Shown: positions 23,241 through 35,834 of the stretch, in pieces
Layout: each line of letters begins with the position of its first letter
How positions within the stretch are numbered: the stretch's first letter is position 1
Assembly (NCBI GenBank): GCA_030272155.1
Contig: CP126199.1
Location: forward strand, 1,798,001 to 1,862,000
DNA from: Tetradesmus obliquus
Lineage: Eukaryota; Chlorophyta; Chlorophyceae; Sphaeropleales; Scenedesmaceae
Length of the DNA: 64,000 nucleotides
Direction: 5' to 3'
Position numbers and translations under genes: made by a program
The notes under the pieces: model-generated
Told to the model about the DNA's origin: nothing
Database searches by the model: none
What the model saw: only the letters and a program-made list of their open reading frames with translations

Positions 23241-24934
23241 TGTGAAATGTGGTCGGCAATGCACAACAGCCCACTGCAGCGCCACAGGCTGATGGCATTG
23301 AGTGACGTCAGGCGAGACAGGGTATATGGCAGGCAGCGCAGCGATGGGTAGTCTGCAGGCATTTACAATTGCAGCAGCAGGAGCAACAGCAGGAGCAGCA
23401 GCAGCAGCAGCAGCAGCAATGAAAGTGTGGTTTGCAAGTGCAGAACAGCCTGCGTAGACCACCGCAGCGCCACAGGCTGAGGGCAGTGAGTGACGTCAGG
23501 TGAGACAGCGCATCTGGCAGGCAGCGCAGTGACAGGTAGTCTGCAGGCATTCTCAATTGCAGCAGCAGGAGCAGCAGCAGCAGCAGCAGCAGCAGTGAAA
23601 CGTGGTCGGCAAATGCACAACAGTCCACTGCAGCGCCACAGGCTGAGGGCAGTGAGTGAAGTGAGGCGAGACAGCGAATCTGGTAGGCAGCGCAGCGACG
23701 AGTAGTCTGCAAGCATGTAAAATTGCAACAGTAGCAGGAGAGTATGGTCAGCAGATGCACGTGGCGGCCATCTATCTGCCACAGCAGACGCAGAGTATGG
23801 TCAGCAAGTGCACTGTTAAGGTAAGCCTTGCAGGGTGTGCTGCATCAGTGATGCAGCTGCATGCTAGACCGGCTAACACCAGGGCGCTGATCGACCCCAT
23901 ACAGAAGCCTAGTACTGCATCTATGCAGCCCCTGCCATGCGCAGTTTGAAACCTTGTGTCGCACAAACGTACACGCCCGTGTTCCAAATCACGTACCGAT
24001 GATTGCCAGCTGCTGCAATGCCGGTAGATCACCCAGCCCATCTGGCAGCGGCGCAACTTGATCACATGCCGCCAGCGTCAGCTGCTGCAGCTGCGGCAGA
24101 TCACTGCTGCTGCTGCTGCTGTCGCCCAGCGGCAGCTGCTGCAGTGCTCGTAGCTCACTGAGAAATAGCTGCTGCAGGGAGGGTGGCAGGGCGCTAGGGA
24201 TGTTGACGAGGCACTCGCAGCCGTAAACTGACAGCTGGCGCAGTGAGCTGAGGTGGCAGAGGTGCGGCAGGGCAGCCAGGGAGGGCAGGTCTCCGATCTT
24301 GAGCTCCTGCAAGCAAGCGTAAGACCAAAAGCCCAGATCTTGTAGCACTGATACGCAGTAGCGTAGCAGGTGTCGATGTTGAAAGAATGCAGTTGCTGCA
24401 GCTGCCCCAGCCCCTCAAACGAAGGCAACATACATATGCCCGTGCTGTGCTTCTACACTGCTGCACATAACACACCACAGCATTTGCCTGCTGCTGTATC
24501 TCATGCCTCACCTGCAGGTGCTGCAGCTGCCCCAGCCCCTCTGATGAAGCAATCATACAGATGCCCGTGCTGTGCTTTACACTGCTGCACATCAACACAC
24601 TACACCACTTGCCTGCTGCTGTATGTCCTGCTCCCTGCACTCACCTGTGAGTGCTGCAGCTGCCCCAGGCCCTCAGGGAAAGCTGTCACGCAGACGATCA
24701 TGCTGTGCTTCTTCTGCACTGCTGCACAACAACACTCCCAAGTTCCCTGCTGCTCTGGTTACTGCCTCACCTGCAGGTGCTGCAGCTGCCCCAGCCCCTC
24801 AGGCAGTGCAAACAGCGCACCGCAGCCAGTGATGGTCAGCTGCTGCAGGCCTGTGGCCAGGCTGACACCTAGCGAGGCAGGCAACTCCTGCAGGGAGCGG
24901 CAGAGGCTGATGGACAGCTGCTGCAGGCGCGCCA

Positions 24935-24968
<34 letters not shown>

Positions 24969-25529
24969 TTGATGATGTGGTTGGGGTGGGATTGCTGTTG
25001 GATTGCTGGCTGCAGGTTCAGCCGCACCAGGCCAGAAGTGCTTCAGGCTGCAGCACAACAGGTAAAGCAGCAGCATGTATCAGGTGGAATTCCACAGGAC
25101 AGCTGTAAATGTGGCCAAGCTTGATGAGCCTGGTGTTGATAATTGCTGCCCATTGCATTTAGGTTGCACAAACAAGTGCTGCTGTCAGGGGTAGGCGTGC
25201 CCTGAGTGTCCCGTGTGCAATGCGCCAGCAACTGCTGTGGATGCTAAAGGATCATTGCACTGCATGTCAAAACGCCCTGCTGAAATCAACATTCACAGCT
25301 CTCAAGCATATCTAGATAGATAGATCTATACTTTTGAATGCATATCACGCACTTGCGGCAGTTGTGCAGCGCCAAGCTCTGCAGCCTTCTGAGTGCCGCC
25401 ACACTGCGGGGCAGCTCAAGCAGATTGTGGCAGATGCTCAGTGACAGCTGCTGCAGCGATGTCAGCTGCCCCAGCTGCTCTGGAAGGGTGCTGCTGACGG
25501 GGTCTGAGAGCTCGAGGGTGTGAGCTGCA

Positions 25530-25580
<51 letters not shown>

Positions 25581-26075
25581 GTGTGGATGAACAGTGACGG
25601 ACAGGTGCGTGTGTTCTTTGATGTGCGACAGGTGATGCAGATCAGGGACAGTTCCAGTGAACAGTTTCTCGATCAACCGTACTCGCTAATCATCTGCTGT
25701 ATTGAGCAACTGCCTGAAAAGTGCATTGCGTGTGGCATGTGCATGCGTACCTGCTTCAGCAGCAGGCAGCAGCTCCAGCACATCCTGCCGGTGCGAACCC
25801 AAGCTGCGGCCACACTCCACGAGCTGCAACTTCAAAGACTTGATTCTATGAATGTTCTGCCGCAGCCATGCCGTGTGCGCGTTCGAGAAAAGCCTGAGAG
25901 AGACATAGGGCAGCAGCACTGGTGTGGCAGTGTCCTCTGCGGAGATCACCGCCCTCCAAGCATGGCAAACAAGTGCACAGTTCAAGATGTCTCGCGTGGA
26001 AGACAGGTAGCTGAACACGATGCCGAGAACGTCAGTACAATCCGCAACCGGCGTGTCCAAGTTTACGCTGTCCAT
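22174..26075 (-). CDS. F-box/LRR protein
   Basis: Exons in gene order: 26075-25751, 25524-25353, 25047-24771, 24306-23997, 23184-22966, 22628-22174. Phases close from ATG to stop, 585 residues. The N-terminus matches an F-box (VLGIVFSYLSSTRDILNCAL then VCHAWRAVI). The rest is Cys-containing leucine-rich repeats such as LTSLQQLSLSICHNLLELP and LQQLVLCGCDALQLLPEAG. A Gln-rich loop interrupts the repeats in exon 3. F-box/LRR proteins usually present targets to SCF ubiquitin ligases (family knowledge); the target here is unknown. Several LRR exons have partial tandem copies in the introns. The chosen exon at 23184 is the only one of four related copies that continues to a phase-compatible donor. 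Confidence 0.88.
23290..23712 (-). repeat. Three extra copies of an LRR exon start
   Basis: Copies at about 23275-23352, 23460-23543 and 23622-23705 repeat the acceptor and LRR segment of exon 23184-22966 (SSLRCLPDSLSRLTSLTALS). CAG tracts lie between copies. Each keeps a ctgcag acceptor on the minus strand but loses the second half of the exon. Confidence 0.85.
24396..24695 (-). repeat. Three extra copies of an LRR exon 3' edge
   Basis: Copies at about 24396-24425, 24510-24550 and 24645-24690 repeat the end of exon 25047-24771 (encoding EGLGQLQHLQ); the two upstream ones also keep its donor. Spacing is about 120-130 bp. They lie in the following intron. Confidence 0.8.
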
Positions 26076-26490
26076 TGTTCAGTGGCAGGGTGAAGACGGC
26101 ACCTGGCCATATCATCAACTACGTAAACAGCACGATCGACAGAATTGTAATGCTAAGATTGGCACTACACCAGTGTATTCCGTAAGCCCTGCTGTGACAG
26201 GCTGGGGTCACGTGAAGGGGCACACCAGTGCTTGGCTATCCTCTTTGAGCCACTGCTAAAATTCAAGCAGGATCAACAACGCCGGACGGACAGAAGACAG
26301 TGAACAAAGGCAAGCATTGCACTCACAGTGCCGCAGCACAGAGACAAGGCAATGCATGTGGCACAGGACACATGACAATAATACAAAGCAAACCAGCAAC
26401 ACAACTCGACAACTGCAACCAGAAGGGCAGCAGGCGCTGCAGAGAACGCAGGATAGCTCAAACCTTCAGCTCAAGCAGCAGCCAGCTGCC
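26076..26490. promoter_or_regulatory. Probable promoter region of the F-box/LRR gene
   Basis: A 415-bp gap between the F-box gene start and the sirtuin stop, both on the minus strand. No TATA-like element is decisive. The assignment rests on position only. Confidence 0.4.
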
Positions 26491-26768
26491 CTACAAGTTG
26501 AACCGCTTCGTGCGCTTGCGCGGCCGTCCCGTGCTGTTCTGGCCGCCCTGGCCTGCAGCAGCCTCAGCGTCACTCAACTCCCCGCTGCCCTCATAATCAG
26601 ACCCGGTATCTTCTGCTTCGTCTACTTCTTCTTCGCTGTCATTGCCATCTGCTGCATCTTCATCTGCATCACTGCTGCCCTCGGCATCATGCACCTCTGC
26701 TGCAGCTCCACTCGGCTCTTCCCTGCTGCCTGCTGCCGCTCGCTGCAATGCACCAGCTCCTTCTGAGC

Positions 26769-26809
<41 letters not shown>

Positions 26810-28066
26810 CTACCTGCTAGCAAGTTTGGCTCTTGCTCTGAAGCCTCACCTTTACTCGCTGCTGCAGCATCGCTGTCTGCAGAGGCCCCACTTGCAGCAC
26901 CTCTGCTGCGGCTGCGGCTGCGACTGCTGCCATCTCGCTGCTTCGAACTGCTGCTGCGCTTGCTGCTGCTCTTGCTGCTGGCCCGCTTGCGCGGCTTCGC
27001 TGCAGCTGCTGCTGCCGCCTCAGTAGCAGGCGCTGCTAGCCGAGACTCTTCTGCTGCTGCCTGCAGCTGCGCAATGAGCTGCTGCTGCTTATCTGCATAA
27101 TCCAGCTGCTGCGTTACAAACTCGAACACCTGACTGCCATCAAGCTGCTGCTGCTGCTCGCCAGAAGCAGCGCGGGTTGACCGTGGCCTACCACCAGCAG
27201 CCTGCTGCTGCTGCTGCTGTGGCATGTCGATCACATACTGCACCTGCAAGCACCAGCGGACATCGGGTGGCTGCGTTATGTGCTGGATGTCGACGGATAA
27301 GGAGTGCGCAGCACTGAAGCAATCACGCGGCTGTGTCGCCCAGGGCAAGCCTACCCATTGGCACCAAGGACCAGCCTCAGCACCTATGTCACCATGCGAT
27401 AGCGGTGAGTGATCATATCAGGTGCCTCAGCACCCACACGCCTGTTCCGACATCGTGTGCACCTTCGCGCAACATTTGCAACAGAAGCCGACTAAGAATA
27501 GATGGCAATTTCACTGTGTCAAGGCATAGAAATGCACGTCACGCGCTGCGGCTGCCCTCGTCAGCAGCCTCCACTAGCGCCAAATCCACCTGCTGCAGCC
27601 TCGCAGCAGATGGCGACTAAATCTAAAACACTTTTGCTGCTTCAAGACAAAGATGCATGCACCTCATGAACTCACCGTTGCGCTGCGCCTGCCTTCATCC
27701 GCAGCATCCACCAGTGACAAATCCACCTGCAGCGCCACCTGCTGCAGCCCTGCAGGGCAAGTCCTAGTCAGCCGCCACGGCAGCGCCCCTGACAGCTGCC
27801 GAGACTTCAGCCCTGCTGCTGCTGCATCCCCAAGGAATGACACACTTGCAGAGGCCACCATCGGCAGCGGGCAGCTTAGCCCATGTAGGCTGTTGATGGT
27901 AAAGGTGAAGCTCCAGCTACTGCTGCTGTTTAGGCTGTTGCTGTCGGCAGCGGCAGCAGTGTCCGTTGCCCCATTGCTGGCGGCTGCGCCAGCGGCTGCT
28001 GCTGTTTCCTGCAAGCTGCCTCCGTTTGTTGCATCAGCTGCTGGGACGCTCATCTCTTCCTGTTCT

Positions 28067-28111
<45 letters not shown>

Positions 28112-31016
28112 TCATCGCTGCTGTTATCGTCAGCTTGCTGCTGCTGGCGGCTGCTGCTGACCAGCTTTGCGGTATGTGATAGCTGCACGCGGTCCGTGCG
28201 AATATACACTGGGATAGGGATGCCCAGCTGCTGCATAATCACTGACATTACCTGCAGCATCAGCAGCACCGGCAGCAGCAGCAGCACAGTCAGGCTCCCA
28301 CAGCAGGCTGCTACCACTACACACAACAGGCTGCAACCAGCAACTGCAAAAATGTCGACAAAGCATGACGGCACGCTTTGCAGGGACAGCCCATGCACGC
28401 CACCTGGAGCACCAAATCACATCACAAACTGCACACAAACACACCCACCTGCAACGCTACAACGCTACAACTACACGCAACTGTAACCAGCAACCTCCAC
28501 ACCGTCATCAAAGCGTGACGGCACGCCCATGAACGCCACCTGACGCAGCATCAATTCACACTGCAAATCAAACGAACACACACCCACCTCGTCGACGCGT
28601 GCATGTATCACGCAGTGTGCTTTTTTGTCCTTTGGTGTTGCCTGCAGGTTGACGATGCCCAGCTTGCCACCCGCGCGCACCGTGCGCAGCGGCAGGTTGG
28701 CTGCGGGGATGATCTGCAGGCTGGTGCCTAGGCACAGCGACAGGTTCTGTGCACAAAAGCAACAAAGAAAACAATATAAGAGGCAGGTAGGCAGACAGGC
28801 AAGCAGCAATGACGTGGTGAAGGAAGGTGGAGTGCTAGCAGGAGGCAGCCAGATACATGCCGCAGCAGCTACACCTGTTGCCAGCCCGCCTCTGTCTTCA
28901 ACCTTGCCACACTGCACGCAGCTCACCGCGCTGGAGGCGTGCTGCTCTGCGGAAGGCAGCGCATCCAACCAAACACATGTGGAGTACTTCTCATCTGCTT
29001 TGCTTTCAGTGTTACAGAAGCCCACTCAATTGCTAGCGTGCTCTCCATGCACTCACCGCGCTGGAGGCGTGCTGCTCCGTGGCCTTGAGCTCTGCGGGAG
29101 GCAGCGCATCCTCCCAGTCCAAGATGTGGTCCAGCAGCACGCCGCGGCAGCCGGGCTTGGTGCAACGCCTGCCTGTGGGCTTGAATCCCACCTGAGGCAA
29201 CATCACCCAGCAGCCACAGGTGCACGGGTCACACAACTTGTAAAAGTGGACAAGCAATCAGGATGTGGTCCAGCAACAGCCCACTGCAGCCGCTGCAGCG
29301 ACTGCTTGTGGGCTCAGGAAACCCACCTGAGGCAGCATGGGTGCGTAAAGCGGGACACACGTGCATGTGTGGAGGCATCATGGCAGTCCCGGATGAGGTC
29401 TACTGCATGCTGCAGCAGCCTGCTTTTCTGCAGCGCCAGCCTGTGAGCTTCCACACACCATAACAGTTACAATACTAAGCCACAACTACATGGTGCAGTT
29501 GCGATGCCGCAGCACATGCACAACTCAGCTGGAAACAATGAACAAATAGCCGCCAGGTGCCTGGATAGTCTGCATGACCGCGCCGCTCACCGTGTCCATC
29601 TCAAAGTCCCGCACGTACTCCGCCTTGCACTTCTTGCAGCGCTCAGCAAAGCAGTTGCCGTGCAGCTCAGCCAGCTGGCTGCGCGGAACACCTGCAGCAC
29701 AAGCCCCAGGCGAAACTTGAGTTCATATCACTGCCATGGGCTGCTAGCTGCCCCACCAGCTGCCCTGCAGTGCACTACAGCTGCCATGAGGAGCTAGAGC
29801 AGGCGAGGCACGCCTGCAGCACACGTGGCCCTTGCAGAATCAGTAGGTGCAAGTGACGGACGTTATGTCATGCGCTGCAGCTACAGCAAGCACTGCGGTT
29901 GCCCTGCGGAGCCACAACATCTCCAAATAAGGTCAGCTGCTCCTCTGCCCTGCCATCTGCCGACCCTGCTGCTGCCACTGTGCTTGCCACCGCAGCTGAC
30001 AACATGCTTACAAACACAACTGCTACCCTCCTAACTGCTGCAGCTGCTGGTCAAGCGTTTGAAGCAACAGCCACTAGCGCAGCAGGCGTTCTTCGCTACC
30101 CACTACCTACGCACTACCCGCCACCTGCTGCCCCTGCCACTGTGCTTGCTGTTGCAGCTGCTAACCTTTAAGGACCTTAAGCAGTAGAAGTCATGTGTGA
30201 CGAGCAAGCACGGCTCACTGCCACACCCTCCGCCACCGCCACACACCCACCAGAGAGCAGGTGCCACTGCCAGCTGCCCTGGCTGTGGCCCTGCCACCCG
30301 CTGTCCCTGCTACTGTGCAGCTGCTGCAGCTGCTCACCACTCCCGCATCATTCAACTGCGCGCATAACATTCAAGTGCTTCTTAGCAGTATCAGTCAACC
30401 ACCCAGGCACCCACCAGAGCGCAGGTGCAGGCTGTCAACGTTCTGGCTGCAGATGTACTGCAGCTTGCCCTGCTGCATCAGGCCCAGCAGTGCTTGGTGT
30501 GTGAGGCTGGGCTGCGCATACACAAAGCTGGTGTGCAGCTTCGGCAGCGGCAGGCCCTTGCGCTGCAGCGTCCACACTCCCTGGGGCCCTCGGAAGTCTG
30601 GGATGCCTGCTGCTGTTGATATGCCCGCACCGGTGAAGACCACCAGCTTTGACGCCTCGCGTATCTGAGATGAGAGGTGGATGGGTTTGTACGGCGGGGA
30701 GGGAGTTTGACCATGCCCGGTGAGGTTTGACCAGGCAGATGTGATGCTGGATTCCGTGAGGCAGCCATCTTGCAGGAATGAGCATGCATGCTATGCAATG
30801 GCACAACAGAGAGCAGCTGCTGCTGACACTGCCACCGGTGCTGATGCTGCTGTGATGCGTGCACAAGCAGCAGCAGCTGCAGCTGCTGCGCACCAGCTCT
30901 GCCAGCTCCTTTGACTTGTCAAGCACGACATGTGGCGCCTCATGCAGCTCTGGGTCTCCCAAGCGGCCTCCTAGATCCTCCCTATGGGATAGCCTCTCTG
31001 CATAGCCCAGGCTCAT
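26491..31016 (-). CDS. SRT1: SIRT6/plant SRT1-type NAD-dependent sirtuin
   Basis: Exons in gene order: 31016-30894, 30664-30415, 29691-29591, 29191-29057, 28746-28588, 28251-27676, 27243-26491. All phases close, 698 residues. The N-terminus [16 protein letters not shown] is the plant SRT1 start. Catalytic motifs: [22 protein letters not shown] (QNVDGLH is usual), a zinc site formed by CKKC and [24 protein letters not shown] and IVNLQ. Class IV sirtuins remove acyl groups from chromatin proteins using NAD (family knowledge), so a nuclear site is expected. After the core comes a poly-Gln stretch, then a beta-rich domain ([13 protein letters not shown]) that plant SRT1 also has. The long acidic, Gln/Ser-rich tail ends in [12 protein letters not shown], a likely nuclear localisation signal. 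Partial exon copies lie in at least three introns. Confidence 0.93.
27540..27612 (-). repeat. Copy of sirtuin exon 3' edge
   Basis: Repeats the end of exon 28251-27676 ([12 protein letters not shown] there, [12 protein letters not shown] here) without a usable donor. It lies in the last intron. Confidence 0.8.
28335..28530. repeat. Two related intronic segments in the sirtuin gene
   Basis: Segments near 28345-28440 and 28495-28590 share blocks such as catgacggcacgc and cgccacctg. The second runs into the donor of exon 28746-28588, so this looks like a duplicated exon edge that has decayed. Confidence 0.5.
28920..28978 (-). repeat. Copy of sirtuin exon 3' edge
   Basis: Repeats the last part of exon 29191-29057 (QHASSA plus the gtgag donor). 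A second fragment at about 29280-29340 copies the acceptor side of the same exon on its other flank. Confidence 0.75.
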
Positions 31017-31431
31017 GGCTACAACTTCGAGCAACTATCTGATGTTGTCACTCTGACTTATACATGAACATTCTGACGGAAAGGTTTGAAAGATAGCCAC
31101 GCTGAGGTCCTGCCACAGCAGCTCGGCAGCAGTGCAGTGCAACCACCTCAACACAACTACCTGGATGGCAACACAGGTTAAGTCCAGACAGCAACAACTT
31201 TTCGGGTAAGATGGTCGTGTACACACTTCAATGGAGCAGCAGTGCCCTGGACAACCCCGATGTCAGCAATTTGTATCGCCTGTCATGTGCCTTCGGCATG
31301 CATTGCTGTTGTGTCGAGGTGCAGCCGACCAAGGAGATCAACTAATGAACTATTGACATTGTTGGGCCCTTACCCACAGGATCGTCGGGAGGGCAGCAGC
31401 AACAAGGGCTTTCTGGGTGATCAGCACCACG
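31017..31431. promoter_or_regulatory. Shared promoter region, sirtuin and PDH E2
   Basis: The sirtuin start codon (minus) and the E2 start codon (plus) are 415 bp apart and divergent, so this interval must hold both 5' UTRs and promoters. No known box is clear. Confidence 0.6.
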
Positions 31432-32904
31432 ATGGCATCTAGGCGTGCTGTCGTGGGTGGCTTGACACGCCTAGTGTCCCTGGTCAACGGCAGAAGCAGC
31501 GGGCTCGCAGCTTCCACGCGGTGAGCGTGCAGCACGACTTGCAGCACACCAGCTGGACCCACGTTTTCCTATGAAACCCCAACTAGTTCTGGCGTGCCTT
31601 GCAGGTTTTGCGGGGTAAAGCAGCAGCTTTTCTCGTGGCAGCTTTTGCGTGGCTATGCGGACCTGCCCTCCCACACGGTGAGTGCATGCCTGTCAGCAGC
31701 AGACAGCAAGCCAGGCAGAGATAGCTAGATCCACCGCTGCTGACACCCATTGCTTGCGTCCGCACGTTGACGACACTTGGAATGGCCAGTTTAGCTGTGG
31801 TATGAGCAGCAGTTGATTGGAGACATTGCTGCAACGTGCCGCTTTTCCTCTCTGCCGCTGTACTGCCTGTTCTGTGCTGTGCAGAAACTGGCGATGCCTG
31901 CGCTGTCTCCCACGATGACGCAGGGCAACGTAAGCTGCCCTGCAGGGACCAGCAAACACTGCATACGCATAGCATACTGCAGCTATGTGCAGCTGGCAGC
32001 AGCAGGAGCATGTCAGTCAGTGGCAGTGCAGCAGTAGTTGCAGCCCATATCGCCTGCTCCAGCACTCTCCTACATCACATTCTGTCAGAAAAGCAGCAGC
32101 AGCAGCAGCCGCCATACAGATCACACGCAGCTGTGTAGCTTGCTGGTGGATGCAGGGCTTCCCTGGCTGTGCAAACTGGCAGACGTTTAGCAGCAGCAGG
32201 AACGGCAGCTGGTGTAGCAATCAGCAAGCAGGGCGTACCATGCTTCTCCCCTGCACAACTGACAGCAGTGCTGCCGGTCATACCACAGTTATAAAGCAGC
32301 CTTGCTCTTATCATTTTAGCTGATACCTTCAACGCATTACACCTGCTCCTTATACCTGCCTGCAATGGCATGCTCAATATACAATCGTGTGCACCTTCCT
32401 TTCGCAGATCGCCAAGTGGTATGTAAAGGCCGGCGATGAGATCGCAGCCGGCACTGTGCTGGCAGACATCGAAACAGACAAGGCCACGCTGGCCTTTGAG
32501 AACCAGGAAGATGGCTTCATTGCTGCCATTCTGAAGCCAGACGGCTCAAAAGATGTGCCAGTGGGCGAGACAGTAGCTATTGTAGTGGAAGAGGCGGCTG
32601 ATGTGGCGGCCTTTGCAGGATACAGCGGCGGGGAGGCAGCAGCGGCGGCGCCGGCAGCAGCATCGCCAGCAGCAGCAGCACCAGCAGCAGCAGCAGCAGG
32701 GTCCTTCCCTGAACACGTGGTGAGTACTGGTGTCCTGTGTGACCTGCTGGTACCTAGCTTGATTGCATGCTTGCAGTAATGAAGCCTACATCAGTGGCGA
32801 AGCTCTTGAGCAGCATCCCCTGTGCTGGCTGGCTCTGCTCCTGCCAACTGACGGGTTCTGCTGCTTAAACTGTCTCATGACCCATCCTCCTCCGCCTGCT
32901 ACTG

Positions 32905-32935
<31 letters not shown>

Positions 32936-33160
32936 CGCTGCTGCTGCTGCTGCTGCAGGCGCTGCAAATGCCTGCGCTGTCTCCCACCATGGAGCAGGGC
33001 AACATCGTGAGCTGGCAGGTCAAGGAGGGAGATGAAGTAACAGCAGGCACTGTGCTGGCTGAGATAGAGACAGACAAGGCCACACTGGCCTTTGAGAACC
33101 AGGATGAGGGCTTCATTGCCAAGATCCTGGCGCCAGCCGGCAGCAGGGACATCAAGGTGC

Positions 33161-33193
<33 letters not shown>

Positions 33194-33895
33194 GGTTACG
33201 ACAGGGTTTGCGGCAGCCGGCTGCAAGGGCGTTGCCAGCAGCAGCAGCAACAGCAGCAGCAGCAGGTTTTGCGGCAGGTGTGGCTGCAAGGGCGTTGCTA
33301 GCTCGCTGCTGCAGCAGCTGCTGTAGTGGCTTACGCTCAGGGGGGATGGTGCTAGTAGTACCGGCAGTGCTTGGACTGTGTACTGTGATGCTGCCTGACT
33401 CGCACTTCCTGCTAGCTTGAGTGTGAAGTAATCAAACTTTAACCGTGTTTAACAATTGACAATATGCACACTGACACTGGGATATGTCTCGCTGCCTTGC
33501 ACACTGTTTCAACTGCCCTGCCGCAGGTTGGTCAGGTTGTGGCGATCATTGTAGAAGACGCAGCAGACATCCCAGCCTTTGCCAGCTACGCAGCAGGCGG
33601 ATCAGCAGCAGCAGCAGCAGCAGCACCGGCAGCAGCAGCACCAGCAGCAGCAGCAGCAGCAGCGCCCAAGGTGAAAGCCAACAGCAGGTTAGGCCCTGCT
33701 GCTCGGGTGGCTTTAGAAGAGGCCGGGTTGACAGTAGATGACATAGCAGCGCCTTCCGGGCCCAATGGCATTGTAACCAAGGCAGACGTGCTGGCAGCAG
33801 TTGCAGCTGGTGTAAAGCACGGCTCAGCAGCAGCAGCAGCAGCAGCAGCGCCTGCCGCAGCACCCAAAGCAGCTGCTGCACCAGCAGCAGCGAAG

Positions 33896-33947
<52 letters not shown>

Positions 33948-35675
33948 AGCCCGCTGCGGCTGCGGCGCCAGCAGCAGCAGGGGCAACATTCACAGACGTC
34001 CCCAACACGCAGGTGAGGCAGGTGCTGTGCATGTGCTGTACACATGCTGGTGCCTGATAGTCATTTGTGCGACGGTGGTGACAAACGGCAATGACTCAGA
34101 GCATGGGCTGGTGTTTTGGCGGGTGCTGTTCGGGTAAACACCCTGCACACTGTAGCCACACTCTCACAGCGCATGAGCGTAGTCTTACAGCCATGCACTC
34201 AAACACATACACATGACAACACGTAACCACTGTGTCCACACGACAAAAGCACATCTTGATTAAACCTGTATCTCACACTGATGCTGCAGGTGCGCCAGAT
34301 CATCGCGAAGCGCCTGCTGGAGTCAAAGCAAGCTCGCATGACAAACACATGACCCCCTTGCTCACAAATCTATATATAACATATATCTATACCACACTAC
34401 TCTCTGCCCTCTTTCACAGGTGCGCCAAATCATCGCGAAGCGTTTGCTGGAGTCAAAGCTCACCGCCCCGAGCCTCTACGTCAGTGCACACGTGACCCTC
34501 ACAGCACTGGACACACTGCGGGCCTCCCTCAAAGCCTCCGGCGCAAAGCTCTCAGTGAACGACTTTGTCGTGCGCGCTGCCGCGCTGGCGCTGCGGGACG
34601 TGCCGGAGGCGAATGCGTTCTGGGATGCGGCGGCTGGGCAGGCGAAGCAGCAGGCGGGCGTGGACGTTTGTGTGGCGGTGGCGACGGACGGCGGGCTGAT
34701 CACGCCGATCGTGAAGGCGGCTGATGGCAAGGGGCTGGCAGCGATCAGCGCAGAGGTGAGGGGCAAAAAGGTTTTTTGTGAGCAATTGCTGGGGATTGCA
34801 GGGGTCCCGCAGGGGCCGCTTGTTACCAAGGGTCCGTGATATTTTTCTGGGCTTGCAAAGGATCGTGGTAGGTTGCCAAGGCGGCTGACGGCAAGGGGCG
34901 CGGACGTGTGCGACGGACGGTGGGCTGATCACGCCGATCGTGAAGGCGGCTGATGGCAAGGGGCTGGCAGCAATCAGCGCAGAGGTGGGTGCTGCGATGT
35001 GCAGTAGCAGCCATGACAGTGATGCGTTCCCGCAACGCTCGCTAAGGCTTCTTTTACAACCTTGTTGGGGGAGTGTTTCTGGGTCGCATGAGGAAAGAAG
35101 GGACTATGGCCTCACCGCAGCACACATGCTGCGGCGGCTGCTGCTGCTGGGGCCCCGTGCTACTCACATGTAACATCCACACGTGACAACTTCATGATCA
35201 TGCAAGTAACGCAGCCTGCCTGCCATGTCTGCTGCCTTGCTGTACACTCGTCTGCAGTTGCGGGTGCTGGCCGTCAGTGCGCGGTCTAGTCTTAACTTTT
35301 ACCACATCATAACGTACGTGCCGCCCTGCCTGCTGCACTCCCCTGCAGGTGAAGGAGCTGGCCGCCAAGGCCCGTGCCAACAAGCTGCAGCCGCACGAGT
35401 TCATGGGAGGGTCCTTCACCATCTCAAACCTCGGCATGTACGGCCTCTCAGAGTTCAGCGCCATCATCAACCCTCCGCAGTCGGCCATCCTGGCTGTTGG
35501 CGGCGCGCAGAAGCGTGTAGGGTTTGGGCCCGGGCCGGCCGGGGTTTTGGGCAGTGAGAGTTACATGACGGTTACGCTGAGCGCAGACCACAGGGTTTTT
35601 GACGGGGAGCTTGCAACGCGGCTGCTGGACGCATTTACAAAGTACATGGAGAACCCTGTCAGTATGACGGTGTGA
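31432..35675 (+). CDS. Mitochondrial pyruvate dehydrogenase E2 (dihydrolipoamide acetyltransferase)
   Basis: Exons: 31432-31520, 31605-31677, 31885-31929, 32408-32719, 32959-33156, 33527-34012, 34420-34755, 35349-35675. All phases close from ATG to stop, about 621 residues. The N-terminus [20 protein letters not shown] is Arg/Ser-rich and free of acid residues, as in a mitochondrial presequence, and RGYADLPSH follows. Two lipoyl domains carry MPALSPTM and the lipoylated lysine in [13 protein letters not shown]. Ala-rich hinges follow, then an E1/E3-binding domain ([15 protein letters not shown]), then the catalytic domain with [25 protein letters not shown] and the active-site motif DHRVFDG. 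The enzyme moves the acetyl group from lipoate to CoA in the pyruvate dehydrogenase complex. Partial copies of three exons lie in introns and beyond the stop. Confidence 0.95.
34286..34348 (+). repeat. Duplicate start of E2 catalytic exon
   Basis: An acceptor followed by sequence encoding [13 protein letters not shown] nearly identical to the start of exon 34420-34755, then divergence and a stop in frame. It could act as an alternative exon, but would truncate the protein. Confidence 0.85.
34866..34992 (+). repeat. Copy of E2 exon 3' edge
   Basis: Repeats the end of exon 34420-34755 ([20 protein letters not shown]) with a gtgggtg donor. It lies in the next intron. Confidence 0.85.
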
Positions 35676-35834
35676 AGAGTGGTGCGCTGTTTGCATCAAG
35701 CGTGTGCTGCAACACAGTGGTGCCGCAGTACTGTGAGCATGGCGGTGTGATGTGATGCAATTGTAGTGCCGCACTGCTTGTCTGAGTGGGGCAGATGCAA
35801 TCGACGTCAATGGTGTGTGTGTCAACGGCACAGT

